Part shown: positions 22,803 to 29,514 of the stretch, in pieces | Layout of the letters: the number at the start of each line of letters is the position of its first letter | Position numbering within the stretch: the stretch's first letter is position 1 | DNA from: Anaerolineae bacterium | GTDB taxonomy: Bacteria > Chloroflexota > Anaerolineae > Aggregatilineales > Phototrophicaceae | Length of the DNA stretch: 35,340 nt | NCBI GenBank assembly: GCA_020849765.1 | Contig: JADLAY010000056.1 | Span: forward strand, 1 to 35,340 | Reading direction: 5' to 3' | Translations under genes and position numbers: made by a program | The notes under the pieces: generated by a model | Databases searched by the model: none | What the model was told of the DNA's origin: nothing | The model's input: the letters and a program-made list of their open reading frames with translations, nothing else

Positions 22803-24143
22803 GTGTCCAGAATATTGCTAAAAGACGGCTGTGTTTTGAGTCTTGATTCAAAGGTGGGCAATTTCTATAAAGCCAACGTGTTGATCGACGGCAGCAAGAT
22901 CGCGGCGGTCGGGCCGAACGTCAGCGCGGGTGATGGCGAGGTGATCGACGCCTCCGGCATGATCGTGATGCCGGGCTTCGTCGATACGCACCGGCACACG
23001 TGGGAGGGCATCCTGCGCAACATCGGCACCAACGTGCCGCTCGAAGGCGAGGAGAGCTACCTGTCGTTCGTGCTCAATTCGCTCGCCCCGGCCTACCGCC
23101 CTGAAGATGTCTACATCGGCAATCTGGTCAGCCTGCTCGGCGCCATCAACGCGGGCATCACGACCATGCTCGATTGGTCGCACATCCAGGCCTCGCCGGA
23201 TCACACCAACGAGGGGCTGCGCGCGCTGCAAGACTCCGGCATGCGCATCGTCTTCGGCTACGGGCACCCGTGGTGGGGCGACCCCGTTCCCGAACATGAC
23301 GACGAGTTCCGGCGGTTGGCGCGCGACGTGTTCGCCTCTAAAGATCAACTGCTGACGCTGGCGCTGGCCAGCATGGGGCCGGAATTCATGCCGTTCGAGG
23401 CGGCCAAAGCGCAGTGGGAACTGGCGCGCAGCGTCGACGCGCGCATCTCCGTCCACGTCGGCGTCGGCACCTTCGGCCGGCATGGCAAGCTGCAGGCGAT
23501 GGGCGAGGCCGGGCTGCTCGGCGCGGATACCACCTACATCCACTGCACGACGCTCAACGACACCGAGATCAAGATGATCGTCGATACGGGCGGTACGATC
23601 TCGATCAGTGCGCCGGTCGAAATGATGATGGGCCACGGCATGGTGCCGACGCAGAAGTTCCTCGACCGCGGCCTGCGCCCCAGCCTGAGCGTCGACGTCG
23701 AGACCAACGTGCCGGGCGAGATGTTCACCCAGATGCGCGCGATCCTGTCGCTGCAGCGAGCGCTGGTCTTTGACCGTGTGCTGTCGGGCGACGGCGGCGC
23801 GCCGGACTTCCTCAACGCGCGGGATGGGCTGGAGTTCGCCACGGTGCACGGCGCGCGCGCCAACGGTCTCGATCACAAGGTCGGCACGCTGACGCCTGGC
23901 AAGGAAGCCGACATCATCATGCTCAACTCGAACCGCGTCAACGTCATGCCGGTCAACGATCCGGTCGGTGCGGTTGTCTGGGGCATGGATACGAGCAACG
24001 TCGATACGGTCTTTGTCGCCGGGCGCGCGCTCAAACGCGGCGGCAAGCTGCTCGGCCACGACCTGGACGAGATCCAGCGCCGTGTCTACGCATCGCGCGA
24101 TCACGTTGTGGAGCGCTCCGGCTTCAAGATGCCGCAGCTTTAA
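22803..24143 (+). CDS. Amidohydrolase superfamily enzyme (cytosine deaminase/TrzN/AtzB-like)
   Basis: The product is about 446 residues from GTG 22803, chosen because GGAGAAGAGAGG ends 6 bases upstream; GTG at 22800 or 22779 is possible. It has the metal-dependent hydrolase pattern of COG0402: GFVDTHRHTWEG (HxH), ISVHVGVGTFG (His), TYIHCTTLNDTEI (His, Glu) and RPSLSVDVETN (Asp). It ends with GTLTPGKEADIIML. Such enzymes hydrolyse C-N or C-halogen bonds of heterocycles, for example deaminating bases or triazines. A very close copy forms the C-terminal half of the permease fusion at 31110. Here the enzyme is free and cytoplasmic. The substrate is unknown, but the paralogue's tie to an importer points to an imported small heterocycle or guanidine-like compound. 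Confidence 0.93.
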   Translation: MSRILLKDGCVLSLDSKVGNFYKANVLIDGSKIAAVGPNVSAGDGEVIDASGMIVMPGFVDTHRHTWEGILRNIGTNVPLEGEESYLSFVLNSLAPAYRPEDVYIGNLVSLLGAINAGITTMLDWSHIQASPDHTNEGLRALQDSGMRIVFGYGHPWWGDPVPEHDDEFRRLARDVFASKDQLLTLALASMGPEFMPFEAAKAQWELARSVDARISVHVGVGTFGRHGKLQAMGEAGLLGADTTYIHCTTLNDTEIKMIVDTGGTISISAPVEMMMGHGMVPTQKFLDRGLRPSLSVDVETNVPGEMFTQMRAILSLQRALVFDRVLSGDGGAPDFLNARDGLEFATVHGARANGLDHKVGTLTPGKEADIIMLNSNRVNVMPVNDPVGAVVWGMDTSNVDTVFVAGRALKRGGKLLGHDLDEIQRRVYASRDHVVERSGFKMPQL

Positions 24144-24184
24144 TGGGATCTGGTGACTATTCCAGCATAGAGAGCGAATAGCGC

Positions 24185-24287
24185 GCCCGATGCTCGAAGC
24201 ATCGGGCTGACCGTTTTGGAAGCCACCTGAAAGGTGGCTGGTCGGCGACGGGCGTGTTCTGGCAGCCAGTGGCTTCGAGCCACTGGC
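24185..24287. repeat. Array of three hairpins with 3-base loops
   Basis: Perfect hairpins lie at 24185-24207 (GCCCGATGCT-CGA-AGCATCGGGC), 24221-24239 (8-bp stem, GAA loop) and 24265-24287 (10-bp stem, TCG loop), with spacers of 13 and 25 bases. Stems differ but the design resembles the four-hairpin array at 12259. The array lies between the amidohydrolase and cupin genes and could lower readthrough. Confidence 0.65.
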
Positions 24288-24332
24288 GGAGACTTTCTTG
24301 ATTTATTCGCGCTGAGTGGGGAGTATGATGCC

Positions 24333-24830
24333 ATGATGCCGGGGAAACACTATTCGATGCGGGCCGCCGACTGCACCGCCTATTTCGTGATCGGCGACAT
24401 CATCCACGTCCGCGTGACCGGCGCGGATACCAACGGCGCTTACTCCGCGGTCGAGGTCGTCAGCCTGCCGGGCGGCGGGCCGTCGTTCCTGCACACGCAC
24501 GAGCCGCAGGAGACCTTCATCGTCATGGAAGGCAGTTTTGAGTTGTACGGGCAAGATGAAAATGGCGAGAAGTACGCCATCCGCGCGGAGGTTGGCGACA
24601 CCGTTCAGGTGCCCGCCAACATGCCGCACGGATTCAAGAACGTGGGGGACGGCATCGGGCGGATGCTGCTCATCTACGAGCCTGCCGACCCGATGCTGCG
24701 CTTCTTCGCCGAGGTCGGTCTGCCCGTCGCCCCAAGCACCAGCGCGAAAGATGTCCAGGACTCGCGCAGTGGCGACGAAATCCTCGCCATTTTGCGCAAG
24801 TACATGACGCTGGTCGAGATGCCCGGCTGA
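24333..24830 (+). CDS. Single-domain cupin protein
   Basis: The product is 165 residues from ATG 24333, with TGGGGAG nine bases upstream; the longer frame from 24234 runs through the hairpin array and is unlikely. One cupin barrel is present. Motif 1 is PSFLHTHEPQETFIVMEGSF (His, His, Glu) and motif 2 is VGDTVQVPANMPHGFKNVGD (His). A C-terminal helix-rich tail follows. It is a likely metal-binding cytoplasmic protein. It lies after the amidohydrolase and converges with the SDR-like gene (2 bases between the ends). Its role in the pathway, perhaps as an isomerase or hydrolase, is unknown. Confidence 0.85.
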   Translation: MMPGKHYSMRAADCTAYFVIGDIIHVRVTGADTNGAYSAVEVVSLPGGGPSFLHTHEPQETFIVMEGSFELYGQDENGEKYAIRAEVGDTVQVPANMPHGFKNVGDGIGRMLLIYEPADPMLRFFAEVGLPVAPSTSAKDVQDSRSGDEILAILRKYMTLVEMPG

Positions 24831-24832
24831 GT

Positions 24833-25537
24833 CTATTTCAGCATCCAGCCGCCGTCGACGCGCAGGTTGACGCCGGTCACGCCGCGGTTTTCCAGCAGGA
24901 AGATCACGGCGTCGACCACCTCGTCCACCGTCACCAGCCGACCGAGCGGTGTGCGCGCGATCGTCGGGTCGAGCGTGCCCGCCGGGCGACCGGCCCAGTA
25001 CGGGCTGTCGCCGACGATGCCGGAGTGAATCGCGTTGACGCGGGTTGGCGCGAGTTCAATCGCGAGCGTATGCGTCATCGTCATGACGCCGCCATTGACG
25101 GTCGTGATCGTCGTCGAGCCTGGGTAAGGGCGATCCTTCGCCAGGCCGCCGAACATGACAATCGAGCTGTCCGCGGGCATGCGCCCGGCAAGCTGGTGGA
25201 TGACTTCGGTGAAGCCGACGAGCTTAAGCGTCACCAGGCGCAGTGCTTCATCGACGTTGTAGTCTTTCACCTTGTTGTCGTCGCGATAGATCGAAACCAG
25301 GATCAGACGGTCGACCGGGCCGACGCCCGCCAGTGCCGCGGCGATGTCGTGCGGATGCGTCAGGTCGAGCGCGATGCCGGTCGTCGCGCCGCCGACCTCG
25401 GCTGCCGCGGCCTGCGCCCGGTCAAGCTCACGGCTGCTCAGAATCACCGGGCGCCCCTGCGCTGCATAATGCGCGGCGATACCCTTGCCAAACACGGATG
25501 TCCCGCCGATGACGACGACGGCGTTCTTATCAGTCAC
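24833..25537 (-). CDS. SDR-family Rossmann protein lacking the Tyr-Lys catalytic pair
   Basis: The product is 234 residues from GTG 25537, preceded by AAAGGA at a spacing of 8; ATG 25564 is an alternative. The fold is short-chain dehydrogenase: VVVIGGTSVFGKGIA (nucleotide loop), SRELDRA, ALDLTH, then LAIELAPTRVNAIHSGIVGD and a C-terminal TGVNLRVDGGWML. Aligned on RPYPGS, the canonical YxxxK reads I144-T-T-V-N148, and the catalytic Ser position falls in FGG. The usual Ser-Tyr-Lys triad therefore seems absent, which suggests a non-reductase role or an unusual mechanism. It follows the bicupin gene on the same strand, presumably under the promoter at 26666-26694. Confidence 0.87.
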   Translation of the reverse strand: MTDKNAVVVIGGTSVFGKGIAAHYAAQGRPVILSSRELDRAQAAAAEVGGATTGIALDLTHPHDIAAALAGVGPVDRLILVSIYRDDNKVKDYNVDEALRLVTLKLVGFTEVIHQLAGRMPADSSIVMFGGLAKDRPYPGSTTITTVNGGVMTMTHTLAIELAPTRVNAIHSGIVGDSPYWAGRPAGTLDPTIARTPLGRLVTVDEVVDAVIFLLENRGVTGVNLRVDGGWMLK

Positions 25538-25573
25538 AATCAAATCCTTTGCTGAAGCCTGCAAGAATAAGCG

Positions 25574-26476
25574 TTAACCGTTGTTCAACTGATTTTCGAG
25601 ATAATCCCAGTCGCGCCCGAAGCGATAGGCATAGCGGCTGGGCGACTGCGGCGCGGATGTCTCCAGCCACTGCACGGTCGTATCCGTCGCATTGTGGAAG
25701 CCGTGGATGCAGCCGACGCCCGCCCAGGCGGTATCGCCCGCGCGCAGCGTGTAGCGCTGATCGTCGAACCACGCCTCGACTTCGCCGTCCAGGATCATGT
25801 ACGTCTCTTCAAACGGGTGATCGTGGCTGCCCGCGCCGCCACCGGGGATGTACTTAACCATGAACATCGTGTGCAGGTAGGCGCCCAGGTCGCTGTCGAC
25901 CATCATCTTGACGGTGATGCCAGTGTAGACCATCAGGGCGGTGCGCATGCTGCCGGAGACGGCCAGCAGTTCCTGTGACTGCCGGGTCGGGTCCATGTGC
26001 TGGGTCGTGATGTTGCCAAAGAAGCGCGTACGCGGGTCGCGAGCGTTCACCAGCAGCGGATCGCCGTCGTAGTAAAACGGCGCCGCGACCGAGTAGACGT
26101 CGCCTGCCAGGCCTGCGCGCGGCTGCGGCGCCTGCATCTCCGCCCAGCGCACGACCGTGCTGCCCAGGTTGCGGAGGGCGTGCGGCGCGGCCACGTGCGT
26201 CACGCCGTAATCGCCGGGGTTCAGCCCGAAGCGCCCATCGCCCGTCTCGACGACGAGCTGGCCTTCCATGACGTAGACGCTCTCTTCGAAGGTGTGGATG
26301 TGCGGATTGATGTAGCCGCCGGGGTCAAGCTCGCACACGTTGAAGTCCTGATGGACGGAACCCGACTCACGATTGACGATCGACCAGCGGCGAAACCCCT
26401 GGCTGATCGGCGCATAGGCGGGCGGGACGATGAATTCGGCCTGGCTGCTCGTTCGAACAAGATGATGACTGCTCAT
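25574..26476 (-). CDS. Bicupin protein (paralogue of 21563-22408)
   Basis: The 300-residue protein has two cupin domains. The first has INPHIHTFEESVYVMEGQLV and LNPGDYGVTHVAAPHALRN. The second has GSHDHPFEETYMILDGEVEA and LRAGDTAWAGVGCIHGFHN, and it ends WLETSAPQSPSRYAYRFGRD. Both retain the metal ligands. The similarity to the bicupin at 21563 spans the whole length, so the two are duplicates within one regulon, in oppositely oriented units. It is the first gene of a two-gene leftward unit with the SDR-like gene and shares a divergent regulatory region with the ABC importer operon. A CCTCACCCC repeat lies in its 5' leader. Enzymatic function unknown. Confidence 0.88.
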   Translation of the reverse strand: MSSHHLVRTSSQAEFIVPPAYAPISQGFRRWSIVNRESGSVHQDFNVCELDPGGYINPHIHTFEESVYVMEGQLVVETGDGRFGLNPGDYGVTHVAAPHALRNLGSTVVRWAEMQAPQPRAGLAGDVYSVAAPFYYDGDPLLVNARDPRTRFFGNITTQHMDPTRQSQELLAVSGSMRTALMVYTGITVKMMVDSDLGAYLHTMFMVKYIPGGGAGSHDHPFEETYMILDGEVEAWFDDQRYTLRAGDTAWAGVGCIHGFHNATDTTVQWLETSAPQSPSRYAYRFGRDWDYLENQLNNG

Positions 26477-26523
26477 TATTCCCCCAAACTGAGATTGACA
26501 AATGAAGAATCCCTATCCAGAAA

Positions 26524-26615
26524 CCTCACCCCCAACCCCCTCTCCGCGCGCGACCAAAAGGAAGTCCCTTTGGGGCGGAGAGGGGACGTCGAAGCGTAGC
26601 GAGACAGGGGTGAGG
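26524..26615. repeat. CCTCACCCC-type palindromic repeat with nested core, copy 3
   Basis: Outer ends CCTCACCCC (26524-26532) and GGGGTGAGG (26607-26615) are exact complements. Inner arms CCTCTCCGC (26539-26547) and GCGGAGAGG (26575-26583) enclose a core with CGACCAAAAGGAAGTCCC. GGAAGTCC is at 26560-26567. The element sits in the leader of the leftward bicupin gene. Confidence 0.7.
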
Positions 26616-26663
26616 TGAGATCGAGCAAGTTTTCGGACTGGAGCTAACCTTCACTCGCTGCTT

Positions 26664-26680
26664 GTTTAGTACAATTTAAC
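26664..26680 (-). promoter_or_regulatory. 17-bp operator-like motif, site D
   Basis: Minus strand GTTAAATTGTACTAAAC fits the consensus GTTCARTTATATYAAAC of sites A and B. It covers the -10 box of the leftward bicupin promoter. Confidence 0.6.
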
Positions 26681-26694
26681 ATCCTCGCGCGCAA
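26666..26694 (-). promoter_or_regulatory. Promoter of the bicupin-SDR unit (TTGCGC-17-TACTAA)
   Basis: On the minus strand TTGCGC (26689-26694) and TACTAA (26666-26671) are 17 bases apart. Operator site D lies across the -10 box, so a bound regulator would block the polymerase. Confidence 0.55.
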
Positions 26695-26810
26695 TCGACC
26701 ATCCATTTATGGAATTCTCATCATGCCTCCAGGGCGAACTCTCCGACCTTGACGCTCATTTTACGAGAAAAATCGAGCGCTCGCATCGAAAACGGGCTCG
26801 ATCTGATTTG

Positions 26811-26839
26811 TTGACATCCCTGCGAAGGGAGGCTATAGT
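26811..26839 (+). promoter_or_regulatory. Promoter of the ABC importer operon (TTGACA-17-TATAGT)
   Basis: TTGACA (26811-26816) and TATAGT (26834-26839) at exactly 17 bases make this the best promoter in the window. Operator site C begins two bases after the -10 box. Apart from these elements and the repeat, the gap 26477-27002 shows nothing else. Confidence 0.75.
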
Positions 26840-26840
26840 T

Positions 26841-26857
26841 GTTCAGTGTGATTAAAC
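26841..26857 (+). promoter_or_regulatory. 17-bp operator-like motif, site C
   Basis: GTTCAGTGTGATTAAAC shares 14 of 17 positions with site B. Lying directly after the -10 box and over the expected transcription start, it is well placed for repression. Confidence 0.65.
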
Positions 26858-27002
26858 ATTACGCATTATACAGCAATTGACAGCCTGTGGCAGGGGTTCA
26901 AGACCGAAGTCCTGTCGCAGTGAAGCAGATTAGCCCGATCGCCCGCTGGATGGCGCTTGCTGGCATCCCGGCATAGTGATTCTTCTAGAATGGTTTCTTC
27001 CG

Positions 27003-28025
27003 ATGCGTAACAGTTCTCTTCTCACGTCGATTGTCGTCTCATCGCGCTACATCCCCGTTTGGGTCGCCAATCTGCTGCTGCTGATCGTCATCCTGATCAC
27101 GACCCCGGCGACGATCTCGCAGACGTCGTTCAGCACGACGCTGCCGCTGGTCGCCTTCCTCGCCATCGCCGCCATGGGCCAGATGCTGGTCGTCATGACC
27201 GGCGGCATCGACCTGTCGATCCCGAACGTGATGACGCTCGTCGCCATGATCGTCGTCGGCGCGGGCGCCGGGACGGATGAACGGCTGGTATCCGCCATCC
27301 TGACGGCGCTGCTGGTCGCCATGGGCATCGGGTTGGTCAATGGCTTTCTCGTCAGCATCCTCAAGCTCAACCCGCTGATCGTCACGCTGGCCGTGAGCCA
27401 GGTCGTGCGCGGCATCAGCATCGAATATGCCGCCACCGTCGCCAACGAGGCGTCCGTGCCCTCCAACCTGTCGACCTGGGCGACCGGCCAGTTCCTCGGC
27501 GTCAGCCACATCTTCTGGGTCGGCATCATCATCGCGGTCGTCATGACGCTGCTGCTGCGCTACACCGTGGCCGGGCGGCGCTTCCAATCGGTGGGCGCCA
27601 ATCCGCGCGCCGCGCATCTGGTCGGCATCCCGATCAAGCTCTACGTCGTCGTCGCCTACATGCTGGCCGCGCTGCTCTATGGCATGGCCGGAGTGCTGCT
27701 GGCCGGCTTCATCGGCAGCCCGACGCTCGGCCTCGGCGCGTCGTATTTGCTGGCGCCGATCGCTGCGGCGGTCATCGGCGGCGCGTCGCTGACGGGCGGC
27801 CTCGCGAGCGTCATCTCGACCTGTGCGGCGGCCTTCTTCCTGACGCTGCTCAGCCAGATGCTGCGCATCCAGGGGTTGTCGTCCGCGCTGCAGTTCGTCG
27901 CCTTCGGCATCGCCATCATCGGCGGCATGGTCGTCTCTGGCGACCGCATCATCAAGGGCATCGAACGGCTGTTACGCGGCTTATCACAGCCGATTGGGTC
28001 AACATCTGCCGAAGCCGCGCAGTGA
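27003..28025 (+). CDS. Ribose-type (RbsC-like) ABC transporter permease
   Basis: The product is 340 residues from ATG 27003 (MRNSSLLTSIVVSS); a GTG at 26976 would add nine residues, and neither has a clear ribosome site. It is a BPD_transp_2-type permease with eight to ten helices: LPLVAFLAIAAMGQMLVVMT-GGIDLSIPN near residue 60, GLVNGFLVSILKLNPLIVTL, and YLLAPIAAAVIGGASLTGG near the C-terminal third. The GGIDLS segment is characteristic of ribose/nucleoside-type importers. It forms a heteromeric channel with the permease half of the 31110 fusion. It is first in the operon, after the strong promoter and site C. Confidence 0.93.
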   Translation: MRNSSLLTSIVVSSRYIPVWVANLLLLIVILITTPATISQTSFSTTLPLVAFLAIAAMGQMLVVMTGGIDLSIPNVMTLVAMIVVGAGAGTDERLVSAILTALLVAMGIGLVNGFLVSILKLNPLIVTLAVSQVVRGISIEYAATVANEASVPSNLSTWATGQFLGVSHIFWVGIIIAVVMTLLLRYTVAGRRFQSVGANPRAAHLVGIPIKLYVVVAYMLAALLYGMAGVLLAGFIGSPTLGLGASYLLAPIAAAVIGGASLTGGLASVISTCAAAFFLTLLSQMLRIQGLSSALQFVAFGIAIIGGMVVSGDRIIKGIERLLRGLSQPIGSTSAEAAQ

Positions 28026-28210
28026 CGCGCTATGAAATGCTGGTCGTGCCGCGGCGTCAGGCCTGCCGGCATTCCCGTTCCATCAGAAGTACTCGGCCAA
28101 CGACTTGAGGAGGAGGGAGAGAAGACTAACCGCGGAGATCTCGAACCCATATGAACGACAAATACAGGTCCAGCGAGCGATAAGTTCAGTTTGCATATAG
28201 GAGATTAAAA

Positions 28211-29422
28211 ATGAAAAGAAATCTGTGGCACATCATGGCTGCCCTCAGCCTTCTCATCGTCCTGAGCGGCACTTTCGCCATCGCCGCGGCGCAGGACATG
28301 GAACCTGACGAATACGGCGAAATCTATGACGCCAATATGGATCTGGTGCAGATGGCCCTCGGCACGACCGAAGGCGTACCGGACATCGCCCTGGCCGCGT
28401 TTTACCGCGCTGGGCTGCCCGTCAGCGAAGAAATGGCCGCCAAGGCGCTCGAATGCTGGCGCGACAAAGCCTGCGATACCGGCACCGGTGGTGAGGTGGT
28501 CGTGGCGCTGGCCGATGGCTTCGGCGAGAACGTCTGGCGCGAAGTCACGCACATGGAGCTGATCCTCCAGGCGCTGACCTACCCTGAGATTGGCCGCATC
28601 ATTTACACCAGCGCGCAGTTCGACACGCAGAAGGCGATTGCCGACTTCCGCAGCCTGATCGCGCAGGACGTCGACGTCATCATCGGCTTCCCGGATGCCG
28701 GTGACGCGATGCTGCCCTCCGTCCGTGAGGCGACCGAACGTGGCATCATCTACATCCCGCATTCGTACGGCCGTCTGGGCGAACCCGGCGCCGATTACCC
28801 GACCTATGTGGCCGAAGACGTCTGCGCGCTTGGCGAGCGCTTCGCCGAAGTGCTGAACACCGAAGTCGGCAGCGGCAAGGTCGCCTTCCTCGGCGGCACG
28901 CCCGGCAACCCGCTCTCGGCTGGCTGGCAGGGTTGTGAAGCCGCCGCCCTGTCCGATAGTCTCGAACTGGTCGCCACCGCCGACACCTTCTGGACGCGCG
29001 AAGGCACGCTCGAAGCGGTGTCCGGCATCATCACCGCCAACCCGGACGTGGCCGGTTACAGCTACGAAGCTGCCGACTCGTTCCTCGGCGGGATTCGTGC
29101 TTACGAGGCCGCGAATCTGCCGCTCGACATCACCCTGACGCTGCGCACGGATGAGGTCGGTCTGTTCTGCGAGTGGCAGAACATCGGCAATCCCAACTTC
29201 AAGATCTTCTACTCGACCGGTGGCAACTACCAGTCGCGCATCGCCCTGACCGCCGCCATGATGCAGCTGCACGGCGCGGAACTGCCGCCGGAAGTCATCA
29301 TTCCGGTGCAGATGCGCCAGGTCGACGAGTCCTCGTGCATCGAGGGGATGCCGTCGCTGGCGTCGGTCTCCTCGCTGGTGCCGCTCGACGTCTTCGTCCA
29401 GATGTACCCGGACAGCGAATAG
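28211..29422 (+). CDS. Ribose-type ABC transporter substrate-binding protein
   Basis: The 403-residue exported protein has an AGGAG site seven bases before the ATG and a signal peptide ending AIAAAQD at about residue 25. The mature part carries a long N-terminal insertion, then the Peripla_BP_4 pattern: VVVALADGFGENVWREVTHM, DFRSLIAQDVDVIIGFPDAG, GIIYIPHSYG, SGKVAFLGGTPGNPLSAGWQ and GIITANPDVAGYSYEAADSF. At 403 residues it is longer than ribose-binding proteins (about 290), and four cysteines in the mature part could form disulfides. It should feed the two permeases of this operon. The ligand is unknown; the fused amidohydrolase suggests a hydrolysable small molecule rather than a plain sugar. 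Confidence 0.9.
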   Translation: MKRNLWHIMAALSLLIVLSGTFAIAAAQDMEPDEYGEIYDANMDLVQMALGTTEGVPDIALAAFYRAGLPVSEEMAAKALECWRDKACDTGTGGEVVVALADGFGENVWREVTHMELILQALTYPEIGRIIYTSAQFDTQKAIADFRSLIAQDVDVIIGFPDAGDAMLPSVREATERGIIYIPHSYGRLGEPGADYPTYVAEDVCALGERFAEVLNTEVGSGKVAFLGGTPGNPLSAGWQGCEAAALSDSLELVATADTFWTREGTLEAVSGIITANPDVAGYSYEAADSFLGGIRAYEAANLPLDITLTLRTDEVGLFCEWQNIGNPNFKIFYSTGGNYQSRIALTAAMMQLHGAELPPEVIIPVQMRQVDESSCIEGMPSLASVSSLVPLDVFVQMYPDSE

Positions 29423-29459
29423 GGTGAAGCCATCACCGGCAACGCCACGGTGAAATCAC

Positions 29460-29484
29460 GGGGTCGGGCCTCTCGCCCGGCCCC
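29460..29484. terminator. 10-bp hairpin between binding-protein and ATPase genes
   Basis: GGGGTCGGGC and GCCCGGCCCC form a 10-bp stem (one G-U pair) with a 5-base loop, 38 bases after the binding-protein stop and 30 before the ATPase start. There is no T-run. It probably acts as a partial terminator or stabiliser that favours binding-protein mRNA, like the hairpin at 7615. Confidence 0.5.
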
Positions 29485-29514
29485 ACGTACTGGTAGAGAG
29501 CAGGAAGTTTGATA

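Noticed and set aside
28183..28199. GTTCAGTTTGCATATAG just before the second binding-protein gene as a fifth operator site
   Set aside because: Only the first eight bases fit the motif well (11 of 17 in total) and the right half is missing.
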